Translations under genes and position numbers: made by a program
Notes under the pieces: generated by a model
Told to the model about the DNA's origin: nothing
Databases searched by the model: none
The model's input: only the letters and a program-made list of their open reading frames with translations
Shown: piece after piece, positions 24,417-33,471 of the stretch
Layout: the number at the start of each line of letters is the position of its first letter
Numbering within the stretch: the first letter of the stretch is position 1
Origin: Gammaproteobacteria bacterium
GTDB taxonomy: Bacteria > Pseudomonadota > Gammaproteobacteria > Pseudomonadales > Azotimanducaceae
DNA: 64,000 bases
Assembly: GCA_026706385.1 (NCBI GenBank)
Contig: JAPOYV010000094.1
Coordinates: forward strand, 62,001 to 126,000
Direction of reading: 5' to 3'

Positions 24417-26571
24417 TCTCGCTCAGGTCCTCGACGACCTCGCCGATGATGGTCGCCTGGGGGTAGCCCCGACGCCGCAGTTCGTCGACGCATGCGTCGG
24501 CGTCGGTCGCGACGGACGCCAGCAGGCCGCCCGCGGTTTGCGGGTCGGCCAGGATCCGGATCTCGGCCGCTCCGGGCAGGGCCCCGACGATGGTGAAGTC
24601 GCGCAGCGCCTGCTCGTTGTTGTCCTGCAGCGAACTCGTCGTACCTTCCGCGATCAGGTCCAACGCGCCGCGCAGTCTCGGCACACGGTCGAAGTGGACC
24701 CGCGCGCCGACCGTGCCCGCCGCCCGCGTCATCTCTGTGAGGTGTCCGGCGAGCCCGAAGCCGGTGACGTCCGTACAGGCGGTTGCGCCGTGCGCACGCA
24801 AGACGTCCACCGCGACCGCATTGGAGCAATCCATCGCATCGACGGCTGCGACCAAGTCCGCCGCCCGTGTCCGACCTTGCATGGCGCCCGCCAACAGGGC
24901 CCCGGTCCCAATCGGCTTGGTGAGGATCAGTGGCTCGCCGGCGCCTAAGCCGCCCTTGGTCAAGGGCTCGGCCTCGAGCGTTCCCGTGACGCTGAATGCG
25001 ATGCCGAGCTCCGCGCCTTCCGCCGAGTGGCCGCCAACGAGGTCGACGCCGTGCTCGCGGAACACGGTGAGCGCTCCCGACATCATCTGGAACAGATCCT
25101 CCTCCATGAGCGCATCCGCCATCGCAGGCACCGTTGCCAGCGCCAGCGCGAACCTTGGCGTCGCACCCATGGCGAACAAGTCGTTCAGCGCGTGGTGGGC
25201 ACCGATACGCCCGAACCGGTACGGGTCGTCGATCATGGCGCGGAACCCGTCGCAGCTCACGGCGATGTCGCCGGCCACCACGCGGATCAATGCCGCGTCG
25301 TCGCCGATCCCGCGCACGGTTGCCGGCGACGTCGCCACGGCCAGTCGGTCCAGCACGCGGCGCAGGATGTCCGCGCCAAGCTTGGCGCCGCAACCGCCAC
25401 AGCGCATCGGATCGGGCAGTTCCCGGGCCAGCCCTTCCGCAACCTTCAGTTTTTCTTGAGGCATCTCTGGCAAAGCATTGAATTTACGAATGAAGCGTCG
25501 GTCGATCCACTGCTTCACGCCCCACACCCAACGCCCCGATACCGCCCAGCGACCCCGGCTGGCCACAGCGTCGCCAACACCGAGTCCAATGATGGCCAGC
25601 GCATGGCGCTGGGCACGGAATCGCCGCAATGGGCGTCCGATGGCATGACGGCGCACGTTCCGAGCCAACGTCGGACCTTGGCGAACGGCATAGACGCCGG
25701 ATTTCGGACGCGGCTGGCCCACCGGGCCCGCGACATCTCCCGCGGCGAAGACCTCCGGGTGCGATACCGACTGCAGTGCGTCGTTGACCGCGATGAAGCC
25801 GTGCGCATCGGTGGCAAGCCCCGCGACGGCGGGCCAAAGCGGCGCCTCGACGCCGGTTACCCAGAGCACGTGATCCGTCGCCAGGCGACGCCCATCGGCA
25901 GCAACTACAGCGCCGCCCGAGGCGTCAGAAACCTCGAACTGGGTGAGCAACTCGATGCCACGGTCCTTAAGGGTCCTCGTGAGACGACGACGAGCGGCCG
26001 TGGCGAACCCGGCGAGCGGTTCGGCACCTGCGTCGAGGACCGTGCAGCCAATGCCCGTGCGATGCTGGATCGCCAGCGCCAATTCGACGCCGCCGGCTCC
26101 GGCGCCGACGACCGTCAGGTGGCCGGGCCTTCCCGTGCCGTCGACCAGGTCCCGCCACACCGGCAGGAAACGCCCGATCGGTTTGACCGGCGTGACGAAA
26201 GATGACGCGAAGTTCTCGCCGGGGACGCCACCCGTGTTGATCGCGAGCACGTCGTAGCGAAGCGGCGGTCGTTCTTCGAACGTGATCTGGCGGCGTTCCA
26301 GATCGAGGCCGGTGGCCTCGGCCGCGATGAACCGCGCGCCCGCGAAGGCCGCGAGTCGGGCGAGGTCGATGTGGATGTCATCCCACGCGTATGCGCCCGC
26401 GACCAGTCCCGGCAGCATGCCCGAGTACGGCGAATGCGGCTCTCGGGCCACGATGGTCAGCCGCACGCCCGGTTCCGGGCGCATGCCGAACCGCTTCAGG
26501 ACCTGCACGTTGGCGTGCCCCCCGCCCAGAAGGACGATGTCCCGCAGTGCTGGGACGTCCATCGCCTTCAT
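24403..26571 (-). CDS. selD: Fusion of pyridine nucleotide-disulfide oxidoreductase and selenide, water dikinase
   Basis: A 723-aa two-domain protein. Residues 1 to about 370 form an NADH dehydrogenase-like flavoprotein: DIVLLGGGHANVQVLKRFG for FAD and TVVGAGAGGVELALAI for NAD. From about residue 385 it is SelD, which makes selenophosphate from selenide and ATP: the catalytic Cys is in CGGCGAKLGADIL, where Ala replaces the second Cys of E. coli GCGCK, followed by GIGDDAALI and VGGHSAEGAELG. The ATG at 26571 overlaps the MFS stop (ATGA). Such fusions occur in marine and other bacteria. No selA, selB or mnmH was seen in the window. Confidence 0.9.
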   Translation of the reverse strand: MKAMDVPALRDIVLLGGGHANVQVLKRFGMRPEPGVRLTIVAREPHSPYSGMLPGLVAGAYAWDDIHIDLARLAAFAGARFIAAEATGLDLERRQITFEERPPLRYDVLAINTGGVPGENFASSFVTPVKPIGRFLPVWRDLVDGTGRPGHLTVVGAGAGGVELALAIQHRTGIGCTVLDAGAEPLAGFATAARRRLTRTLKDRGIELLTQFEVSDASGGAVVAADGRRLATDHVLWVTGVEAPLWPAVAGLATDAHGFIAVNDALQSVSHPEVFAAGDVAGPVGQPRPKSGVYAVRQGPTLARNVRRHAIGRPLRRFRAQRHALAIIGLGVGDAVASRGRWAVSGRWVWGVKQWIDRRFIRKFNALPEMPQEKLKVAEGLARELPDPMRCGGCGAKLGADILRRVLDRLAVATSPATVRGIGDDAALIRVVAGDIAVSCDGFRAMIDDPYRFGRIGAHHALNDLFAMGATPRFALALATVPAMADALMEEDLFQMMSGALTVFREHGVDLVGGHSAEGAELGIAFSVTGTLEAEPLTKGGLGAGEPLILTKPIGTGALLAGAMQGRTRAADLVAAVDAMDCSNAVAVDVLRAHGATACTDVTGFGLAGHLTEMTRAAGTVGARVHFDRVPRLRGALDLIAEGTTSSLQDNNEQALRDFTIVGALPGAAEIRILADPQTAGGLLASVATDADACVDELRRRGYPQATIIGEVVEDLSEIRRS

Positions 26572-27776
26572 GGCCGATCCGTTCGCGACGGACGCACCCA
26601 AGCGAGCACGCCAAGCGCCAGCGCGATCATCGGTAGGGACGTCGCGAGCACGACATTCCAACCGAAGACCTGCATGACGGTGCCGGCCGAAAGCGACCCA
26701 AGCGCGGAGACGGTGAACACCGTGAAGTCGTTGGCCGCCTGGGCACGGAAACGCTCAGCCGCCCCGTGCGCACTGCCGAGCACCGTCGTGCCGCCGACGT
26801 AGAGGAAGTTCCAGCCGACACCAAGGGCCACCATCGAGACCCCGTAGTGCATCACCTCGCGCCCGGCGAAGCCGATGATCACCATGGCCAGCAGCACCGC
26901 GGCCCCGGCCAACATCACACGTTGACCCCCGAACCGCGCGATCAGCGGCCCGGACACCAGCGACGGCGCATACATCGCCAGCACGTGGGCCTGGATGACC
27001 GCCGCCGTGTGGGACAGCGAGTAGCCGTCGACGACGTGCATGGCTAGCGGTGTGGCCGTCATGACGAAAGACATCACGCCGTGGCCGACCGCCGCCCCTA
27101 CGACGGCGACCACGAACGCCGGCTGGCGGGCAATCAGGGACAGCGGCCGCAAGCCGTCGGCGTCGGGCGTCGGCTCCGCAGTGCGGGGCGCGGGAGTGGA
27201 ACGCAGGCCGAGCAGCAGCACCGCCGCCACGAGGTAGCAGCCGACGACGGCGACGAATGTCCCGGCAAAGCGCGCGCCGGTAATCCAGTCTTCGCCGCGA
27301 GCCGCCAACTCGGGGCCTGCCACGGCACCGATCATCGACCCGGCGAGCGTGATGGAGATCGCGTACCCCGCCGCGCGCGGACTGACGCTCTCGGCGGCGG
27401 CGAACCGGTACTGCTGGGAGAACGCATTGGCCACGCCGACGAGCATCGCGCCCGCGCAGAACACGGCGAAGCTCGCCTCCAGGACACCAACCACTGCCAC
27501 GCCCGCGCCGAACGCGCCGAGCACCGCGCCGAGGGCGAAACCGTTGGCCCGGCCGATGCGGGACATCGTCCAGGCCGCGAAAACGGTCGCCGCGGCGGTA
27601 CCGACCACCTGCAGCGAAATGGGCAGCGTCGAGAGGGTCGCGGTGGGCGCGAGGTCGCGCCCGACGATTCCTCCGAGCGTGACCAGGGCGACCGTCCCGG
27701 TGACCGCGGTCGCCTGCGCCAACACCAGGATCACGAGGTTCCGATTGAGCAACTCGGAACTCACGGCATCGTTCAC
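26568..27776 (-). CDS. Major facilitator superfamily transporter
   Basis: A 402-aa polytopic protein with about 12 hydrophobic segments and the MFS pattern of two six-helix halves; SRIGRANGFALGAVLGAFGA contains the cytoplasmic loop 2-3 region. There is no motif that fixes the substrate. It is co-oriented and coupled by ATGA to the SelD fusion, raising the possibility of export or import related to selenium or sulfur metabolism, but this is only context. Closest-looking relatives are drug or small-molecule exporters. Confidence 0.85.
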   Translation of the reverse strand: MNDAVSSELLNRNLVILVLAQATAVTGTVALVTLGGIVGRDLAPTATLSTLPISLQVVGTAAATVFAAWTMSRIGRANGFALGAVLGAFGAGVAVVGVLEASFAVFCAGAMLVGVANAFSQQYRFAAAESVSPRAAGYAISITLAGSMIGAVAGPELAARGEDWITGARFAGTFVAVVGCYLVAAVLLLGLRSTPAPRTAEPTPDADGLRPLSLIARQPAFVVAVVGAAVGHGVMSFVMTATPLAMHVVDGYSLSHTAAVIQAHVLAMYAPSLVSGPLIARFGGQRVMLAGAAVLLAMVIIGFAGREVMHYGVSMVALGVGWNFLYVGGTTVLGSAHGAAERFRAQAANDFTVFTVSALGSLSAGTVMQVFGWNVVLATSLPMIALALGVLAWVRPSRTDRP

Positions 27777-27824
27777 CCGGGGATACGCTCGGCTGTTCTA
27801 TGTGACCGCGGCTCGGCTTCGCCG

Positions 27825-29081
27825 TCAGGACCCATTTCTCTGGCCGTCAGGCGGCGGTGCCTCTTGCGGAGGCCGCTGCACCGCTAGGAAGTCCAGGTTC
27901 ACCCCGTTGGCATTGACGCTACGTTGCCCGAGGTCACGGGCCCGCTGCACCACGTCGCGGCCGAACCGCTCGATCAGCCGGTCGATGGTGCGGTCGAGTT
28001 CGTGCCTGGCGTGGTCCTCGAACAGATCGAGTTGCCGCGGTGCCTTCCGCCAGGACAGGTCGAAGGCCGCCATGCCCACCAGTCGGAACGGGCCCGCATG
28101 GTCGAACTCGTCGAGCAGCCCTTTCGCGATGGCCAGGTATTCGCTGCCGAGGTCCGACGGCGTCGTCAGCAGCCGCTGACGGGTCAGCATCTCGAACCGG
28201 CTCGTCTTCAGGCGTACGCGAATGCCGCGCGCCAGGTAGCCCTTCGCCCTCACCCGCCGCGCGATCCGCTCGGCTGCCCGGCGCAAGTGCCGCTCGATCT
28301 CCGCGCGGTCGCTGATGTCCTCGCCGAGTGTCCGGTCTGAGCCGATGCTCTTTGCGGCGCGCGAGCCCCGGACGCGACGGGGATCGCGGGCGTGGGCGAG
28401 TTCGTAGAAATGCGCGCCCGCTGCACCGAGGTGCTCGACCAGGAAGCCGGCATCGGCGCGGGCGACGTCGCCGATGGTGGCGAGGCCAAGTTCGAGCAGG
28501 CGCGGCACCATCTTCTGCCCCGCGCCCCAAAGGCGCGAGACCGGCAACGGCGCGAGCCAGTCGACCGCGCCCTTGGGCGGAACGATGGTCAGGCCGTCCG
28601 GCTTGTCGTGGGCGCTCGCCACCTTGGCAACGTACTTCGTGCTCGCCACGCCGACCGAGACGTTGAGGCCGGTCGCGTTGCGAACCCGGTCCTTGATCTC
28701 GCGCCCGATGGCGAGCGGCGGACCGAAGAGACGCTCCGCTCCGGACATGTCGAGGAACGCCTCGTCCAACGAGATGGCTTCCACATGCGGAGAGAAGTCG
28801 GCGAAGATGTCCATGATCTGGCCGGACAAGGCCTCGTAGCGTTCGAAGCGCGGCGGCACCATGACGGCGTGCGGGCAGCGACGCCGGGCCACGGCCACCG
28901 GCATGGCACTGCCGACGCCATAGGGCCGGGCCTCGTAGCTCGCCGTCAACACCACGCCCCGATTGCTGTTCGGCCCGACGAGGATCGGCTTGCCGCGCAA
29001 CTCGGGGTTGTCCAACTGCTCCACGGCCGCATAGAAGGCGTCCATGTCGGCGTGAACCACGATGCGCGGCCAGTCACCCAT
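27825..29081 (-). CDS. dinB: DNA polymerase IV (translesion)
   Basis: A 418-aa Y-family polymerase that extends past lesions. The catalytic Asp12 is in VVHADMDAFYAAVEQ, where Tyr17 occupies the steric-gate position, and the second acid pair is in AISLDEAFLDMSG. The helix-hairpin-helix region LWGAGQKMVPRLLELG and the little finger domain follow. A C-terminal beta-clamp-binding-like QLDLF sits in APRQLDLFEDHAR. The ATG at 29081 was preferred over the longer upstream frame, which overlaps the divergent gene at 29125. No CTGT-N8-ACAG box is visible upstream, so SOS control by LexA is not evident here. Confidence 0.95.
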   Translation of the reverse strand: MGDWPRIVVHADMDAFYAAVEQLDNPELRGKPILVGPNSNRGVVLTASYEARPYGVGSAMPVAVARRRCPHAVMVPPRFERYEALSGQIMDIFADFSPHVEAISLDEAFLDMSGAERLFGPPLAIGREIKDRVRNATGLNVSVGVASTKYVAKVASAHDKPDGLTIVPPKGAVDWLAPLPVSRLWGAGQKMVPRLLELGLATIGDVARADAGFLVEHLGAAGAHFYELAHARDPRRVRGSRAAKSIGSDRTLGEDISDRAEIERHLRRAAERIARRVRAKGYLARGIRVRLKTSRFEMLTRQRLLTTPSDLGSEYLAIAKGLLDEFDHAGPFRLVGMAAFDLSWRKAPRQLDLFEDHARHELDRTIDRLIERFGRDVVQRARDLGQRSVNANGVNLDFLAVQRPPQEAPPPDGQRNGS

Positions 29082-29124
29082 GACGCCGCTATAGTAGCTC
29101 GAACACCTGTCCACGGAGGCTGCG

Positions 29125-29844
29125 ATGGCGCACAGGAGCCTGCTCGCCGGTACCCTGATCTGCCTGGCGATTCCTGCCGCAACGCAGGACAGCCCGTCCC
29201 CTGCGACCGCGATGAGCGAGGAAGCCTTGCTAGAAACGGCGCCGAAGAGCCTTCGGGCCGCCAACTACATCCTGTCCAAGACCTTCGACCGTGGCACCAA
29301 GGACATGGACGCCTACACGTACCTCGCCAAGCTCTTGCTGCAGCACACTCTGAACCTCGCGGAACAGCACCCGGCACAGGCACGCGACTACAAGCGCGCC
29401 GCGTTGCCCATCACCTACAACCTAGCCGCCAACACATGGCCCGGATGGGGCGACGGGCAGGTCGTTGTCCGCGACCACCATCGTCGCCTTGGCCTGGAAG
29501 CGGCCCGACTCGACGTGCGTCTCGCCGCCGAGGCGGCTCCCACGGCGCAACGTCGCTTCAACAGTCAGTGGATCCTCGGCGCGCATCTGATCGCCGACCG
29601 CGCCTACGCCGACGCCGTGGCCGCCTTCGACACGGGCCGGGCGCTCGCCGTCGAAGCCGACCTCGAGCTAAGCGCCACCGTGGCCCAGGGCTGGATCCAC
29701 CTTGCTAACACTTTGGCCGGAGGGGACGAGACACAAGCCCTCGCCGTCATCGAGGCTAAGCTGATCGAGCAAGGCGGCGATGGCCCCTTCTTCGCCGCGC
29801 AATACGCCGCTGCCTACGCGGTATTCGGCGGTTCGTCACCGTAA
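29125..29844 (+). CDS. Secreted helical (TPR-like) protein of unknown function
   Basis: A 239-aa protein with a signal peptide (MAHRSLLAGTLICLAIPAAT, cleavage near residue 20). The mature part is almost all helical with repeats resembling tetratricopeptide units: ADRAYADAVAAFDTGRALAV and LSATVAQGWIHLANTLAGG. It is probably periplasmic. It is divergent from dinB across 43 nt. I do not recognise a named family, and no enzyme motif is present; a scaffold or protein-binding role would fit the fold but is only inferred. Confidence 0.72.
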   Translation: MAHRSLLAGTLICLAIPAATQDSPSPATAMSEEALLETAPKSLRAANYILSKTFDRGTKDMDAYTYLAKLLLQHTLNLAEQHPAQARDYKRAALPITYNLAANTWPGWGDGQVVVRDHHRRLGLEAARLDVRLAAEAAPTAQRRFNSQWILGAHLIADRAYADAVAAFDTGRALAVEADLELSATVAQGWIHLANTLAGGDETQALAVIEAKLIEQGGDGPFFAAQYAAAYAVFGGSSP

Positions 29845-29877
29845 GAGCGTTGCGGACGTCCTCGCGCCGCCTCCGTC

Positions 29878-30537
29878 TCAGTCGCCGCTACGCGTGCCGG
29901 TGACGATCCACAGCGGGTCCGCTTGGGGTGGCGAGCGGTCGACGAAGTTGACGTCGACGTAACCCGCGGCATGCAGGTAGACGCCGACGACCCGCACGCG
30001 TTCCTGCGGCGGCAAGGCGCGGAACGCGAGGATCGCCTTGGTCGGAAAACAGCGGTGCGACATCGCAATGGCAACCCGGCCGCCCGGTTCTAGCACGCGG
30101 GCGAGATCCGTGAACACCTCGACCGGCCGCGTCAGATACTGGATCGACACAGCGATCACCGCCCGGTCGAACGACCGATCCGGGAACGGCAGTCGCGGTT
30201 CGACATTCAGATCGTGGACAATGCGCTCATCCAGGCGAGGGTTGGCCGCCAACTCCTCGGCGTTCATGCCGAGGCCCGCCACCTGTCGATAGGCGGTGTC
30301 CGGGAGATGCGAAACCCATGAGGACATGAGGTCGAGGACGCGCATCCCGGCGGGCAGGAACTCGGCGTAGAACGCCGTCAGCGCCGCGATGGTTGCGTCG
30401 TCGATGTGCGTTACGAGGCGCGGGAACTGGTAGAACTGGGAATCGGGCGACTCGTCCACGCGCTCGAAGAACTGGTCCGGGAACGCGGTCGTGCCGTCGC
30501 TACCGGAGTCGCCCTGATGCGTAGAGGAACCGGACAC
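29878..30537 (-). CDS. SAM-dependent methyltransferase (class I, degenerate motif I)
   Basis: A 219-aa Rossmann-like methyltransferase. Motif I is unusual (GMRVLDLMSSWVSHLP in place of DxGxGxG). Post motifs are LPFPDRSFDRAVIAVS and RVLEPGGRVAIAMSHRCFP. The start is uncertain: GTG at 30537 keeps VSGSSTHQGDSGSDGTTAF, a disordered N terminus, and sits one base from the divergent MATE start. The substrate is unknown; similar proteins are annotated only as methyltransferases. The C-terminal RALPPQERVRVVGVYLHAAG is conserved-looking. Confidence 0.75.
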   Translation of the reverse strand: MSGSSTHQGDSGSDGTTAFPDQFFERVDESPDSQFYQFPRLVTHIDDATIAALTAFYAEFLPAGMRVLDLMSSWVSHLPDTAYRQVAGLGMNAEELAANPRLDERIVHDLNVEPRLPFPDRSFDRAVIAVSIQYLTRPVEVFTDLARVLEPGGRVAIAMSHRCFPTKAILAFRALPPQERVRVVGVYLHAAGYVDVNFVDRSPPQADPLWIVTGTRSGD

Positions 30538-30538
30538 G

Positions 30539-31972
30539 TTGTCACCCAAACCGCTTCTACGGCGCGCCGTCGGCATCGCGCAGGATGGGCCGGACGGCGC
30601 GAAGCAAGTCTCGCCCAGATCGTTGGCCGAGGCCAAGGCGTTGTTTCGTCTCGGCACGCCCATGGCCGCGACCCAGTTCTTCATCATGGCCATGGGCTTC
30701 CTCGACACCGCCATGGCCGGCCACTACGACTCCACGCACCTCGCGGGCGTGGCCTTGGGGAGCAACGTCCTGTGGCCAGTGTTCATGCTCTTGACGGGTT
30801 GCACGATGTCCGTCACGCCGATCGTCGCACAGCTCGTTGGCGGCGGGCGGACCCGACGTGTGGGGCTCGTTCTGCGCCAAGGCCTGCTGGTCGGAATCGT
30901 GGCGAGCGTGCTGGCCATCCTCATCGTGGTCAATGCCCAGCCGGTGTTCGACCTGTTCAACGTCGACGCCGCGGCTGCGGACATCGGCGAGCGCTACCTC
31001 AACGCGGCCGCATTCGGGATGCCAGCCGTGATGTGCTACATCGTGCTGCGCTACGGATCCGAGGGTCTCGGCCACACCGTCGGGCCGATGGTCATCGCCG
31101 GGATCGTGCTCGTTCTCAACGCGATCCTCAACTACGCCTTCATCTACGGACGGCTTGGTGCCCCGGAGCTCGGTGGCGAAGGGTGCGGCTGGGCCACGGC
31201 CATCGTCATGTGGTTCGAACTTCTGGCCATGATCGTCTTGGCGCGGTTCCGCTACTTCCGGATCACGGGCCTGTGGCGGCGCGTCGAGTGGCCCGATTTT
31301 CGGGAGATCAAGCAGATCCTGAAGATCGGCATTCCCATTGGCCTGTCGTCGTTCGTCGGCATGGCACTGTTTGCCATCGTCGGCTTCTTCGTCGGCAGTC
31401 TCGGCGTCATTCCGCTGGCGGCGCACAGCATCGCCGGGCACCTCAGTTGGGCGACCATCGTCATTCCCATGTCCCTCGGTTCGGCAGCAGGCATTCGCAT
31501 CGGCTTCTACGTCGGGGCGGGCGAATTTTCGCGCGCCGCGCGTGTGGCACGTGTGGCCGTGGCGATTTCGCTGATCTACGCGGTCACCGTCAGCGTCGCC
31601 CTCGTACTCCTGCGGCACTACGCCGCAGGTGTCTACAGCAACGATGCCGACGTGGTTGGACTCGCCAGCTCGCTGATCCTGGTGATCGCCATCTACCAAG
31701 TGTTCGACGACACCCAGGCGACGATGGCCGGAGCGTTGCGCGGCTACAAGGACACGCGCGCGCCGATGGTGTACTCGCTGGTCGGCTATTGGTTGTTTGC
31801 GCTCCCGCTTGGGGCCGTGCTCGGATTCGGTTGGCAGGGCATCCCTAATCTCGGCGTCTTCGGCTTCTGGGTCGCGTTGTCCCTAGGGATCGCCGCCATC
31901 GCCGTCGCGATGGCCGTTCGGCTCTTTCGGACAGGCCGGGACCCCGCGCGGATCCTCAGGCTCGCGTCATAG
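30539..31972 (+). CDS. MATE family multidrug/Na+ antiporter (NorM-like)
   Basis: A 477-aa membrane protein with 12 hydrophobic segments arranged in two bundles typical of MATE transporters: LFRLGTPMAATQFFIMAMGF begins helix 1, MSVTPIVAQLVGGG lies in the first half, and the mirrored GSAAGIRIGFYVGAGEF in the second half. It exports cationic or organic compounds in exchange for Na+ or H+. The TTG at 30539 has AGAGGAA upstream, but a start up to 30 codons further downstream is possible. It begins back to back with the methyltransferase. Confidence 0.88.
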   Translation: MSPKPLLRRAVGIAQDGPDGAKQVSPRSLAEAKALFRLGTPMAATQFFIMAMGFLDTAMAGHYDSTHLAGVALGSNVLWPVFMLLTGCTMSVTPIVAQLVGGGRTRRVGLVLRQGLLVGIVASVLAILIVVNAQPVFDLFNVDAAAADIGERYLNAAAFGMPAVMCYIVLRYGSEGLGHTVGPMVIAGIVLVLNAILNYAFIYGRLGAPELGGEGCGWATAIVMWFELLAMIVLARFRYFRITGLWRRVEWPDFREIKQILKIGIPIGLSSFVGMALFAIVGFFVGSLGVIPLAAHSIAGHLSWATIVIPMSLGSAAGIRIGFYVGAGEFSRAARVARVAVAISLIYAVTVSVALVLLRHYAAGVYSNDADVVGLASSLILVIAIYQVFDDTQATMAGALRGYKDTRAPMVYSLVGYWLFALPLGAVLGFGWQGIPNLGVFGFWVALSLGIAAIAVAMAVRLFRTGRDPARILRLAS

Positions 31973-31987
31973 GGAACCCAGTAACAA

Positions 31988-32377
31988 TCACCCCTGCGGT
32001 TCCCGACCGCCCGCCGCTCGCAAGCGCAGTCCAACAGCCAACATCGCAGCCACCAGCAAGGCGTCCACGAATAGCCATGTGGAGAGGTTCACCGCTCCGC
32101 CTGTCAGCTTCCTGAACCACGCGTCGAACCACACCACGGCCACGAACGCGACGCCGACAAACTCGAACCTCGCGTGCGAATCTCCCACGCCGGCGAGGAC
32201 TAGTCGACGAGTGCTAGCCGTTAGCGCCAGCAGCATCGCCAAAGCGATCGGCCAATCCAGGTATCCCCAGATCGCGTCCGCGCTGCCGAGATAGAACGAG
32301 TCGAATACCATTTGGAGGGCCACCAGGGCGGCCACGGCGAGCAAGTAGATGCTGATGATCGGTCGAAGAGACCCCAT
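31988..32377 (-). CDS. Four-helix membrane protein of unknown function
   Basis: A 129-aa protein with four predicted membrane segments: IISIYLLAVAALVALQMVF, IWGYLDWPIALAMLLALTA, FVGVAFVAVVWFDAWF and STWLFVDALLVAAMLAVGL. The ATG at 32377 has an AGGAGAG Shine-Dalgarno sequence 6 nt upstream and was preferred over the ATG ten codons earlier. No catalytic motif or family could be named. It ends 15 nt from the convergent MATE gene. Confidence 0.65.
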   Translation of the reverse strand: MGSLRPIISIYLLAVAALVALQMVFDSFYLGSADAIWGYLDWPIALAMLLALTASTRRLVLAGVGDSHARFEFVGVAFVAVVWFDAWFRKLTGGAVNLSTWLFVDALLVAAMLAVGLRLRAAGGREPQG

Positions 32378-32440
32378 GACGCTCTCCTGCCCAAGGCGGG
32401 TCTCCACCGTACACGAATTCTGCGTGCGAGGCGCTCGGCG

Positions 32441-32758
32441 TTACGGACGAACCGGCACGTGAACCACTAGGCCGTCGAGTTCCTCGCGCACGACGATCTG
32501 GCAGGTCAAGCGGCTCGTCGTTCTCCGCTCCGGAACGAACTCCAGGATGTCTCGCTCATCGCCTACGGGGGCGCCAACCCGGGCGAACCATTCACTTGCG
32601 ACAATGCCATGGCAGGTCGAGCACGTGCACCCGCCCCCGCACTGCGCGTGGATCCCTGCGACGCCGTTGTCCACGGCGCAATCCATCACCGTCGTGCCTA
32701 CGGGTGTCGCGTGCCGTTCGCGGCGACCGTCGCTGTGTACGAACACGATCGTAGGCAC
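32441..32758 (-). CDS. [2Fe-2S] ferredoxin
   Basis: A 105-aa adrenodoxin-type ferredoxin. Cluster ligands are in AQCGGGCTCSTCHG (Cys-x5-Cys-x2-Cys) with the fourth Cys in SRLTCQIVV. It is a cytoplasmic electron carrier for monooxygenases, hydroxylases or Fe-S assembly; the partner is not evident locally, though several oxygenases in the window could use one. It is divergent from coaE. Confidence 0.92.
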   Translation of the reverse strand: MPTIVFVHSDGRRERHATPVGTTVMDCAVDNGVAGIHAQCGGGCTCSTCHGIVASEWFARVGAPVGDERDILEFVPERRTTSRLTCQIVVREELDGLVVHVPVRP

Positions 32759-32868
32759 GCCAAACCCAGACGCTTCGGCTCAAAGCGCGCCAATGTAGGC
32801 AATGGCACCGTGTGGCGCAAATGGCTAATATCGCCTGTTTGCGCGACCGCGTACTTGCAGGCAGCACG

Positions 32869-33471
32869 TTGATCGTCATCGGCCTCACGGGGGGCATCGC
32901 ATCCGGGAAATCCACCGCCGCACGCTACCTGGGCGAGCGTGGCGCCACGGTGATCGACGCCGACAAGCTCGGGCACCGCGCCTACGACCCCGGCACGCCG
33001 GGCTTCGACAAGGTGGTCGCCGCCTTCGGCGACGGGGTGGTAAGCGATGGCCAGATCGACCGCCGCGCACTTGGCGGCAAGGTGTTCGGCGATCCTAAGC
33101 AACTCAAACGCCTGACCGACATCGTCTGGCCGGAGATTCTCGACCTCGCGAAGGCCGACATCGACGCGGCCAAGGCGCGTGGCGAGAGCATCGTCGTCCT
33201 GGAAGCCGCCGTGCTTCTCGAAGCGGGTTGGGAGGACGAGGTGGACGAAGTCTGGGTCGTCGCCGTCGACCCCGAGGTCGCCGTGGAACGTGCAAGCGCT
33301 CGAGATGGCGTGGACGCGGCGGCCGTCCAAGCGCGCATCGACGCGCAGCTATCCAATGCCGAGCGGATGGCCAAGGCCGACACCGTCATCGACAACTCCG
33401 GTACCGAGGCGACGTTGCTCGGGGCACTCGACCGCGAGTGGCAAAGGCTCAAGACCGAGGAGGCCACGTGA
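32869..33471 (+). CDS. coaE: Dephospho-CoA kinase
   Basis: A 200-aa P-loop kinase that phosphorylates the 3'-hydroxyl of dephospho-CoA, the last step of CoA synthesis. The Walker A is GLTGGIASGKST, followed by ARYLGERGATVIDADKLGHR and the lid region RASARDGVDAAAVQARIDAQ. I preferred the TTG at 32869, which gives the family start LIVIGLTGGIASGKS; a longer version from 32812 (GTG) or 32821 (ATG) adds residues that do not look conserved. The stop overlaps the PHP gene start (GTGA). Confidence 0.93.
   Translation: MIVIGLTGGIASGKSTAARYLGERGATVIDADKLGHRAYDPGTPGFDKVVAAFGDGVVSDGQIDRRALGGKVFGDPKQLKRLTDIVWPEILDLAKADIDAAKARGESIVVLEAAVLLEAGWEDEVDEVWVVAVDPEVAVERASARDGVDAAAVQARIDAQLSNAERMAKADTVIDNSGTEATLLGALDREWQRLKTEEAT

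Noticed and set aside
29081-29125. A LexA box for dinB
   Set aside because: No CTGT-N8-ACAG pattern is present between dinB and the divergent gene; only CTGTCC is visible.
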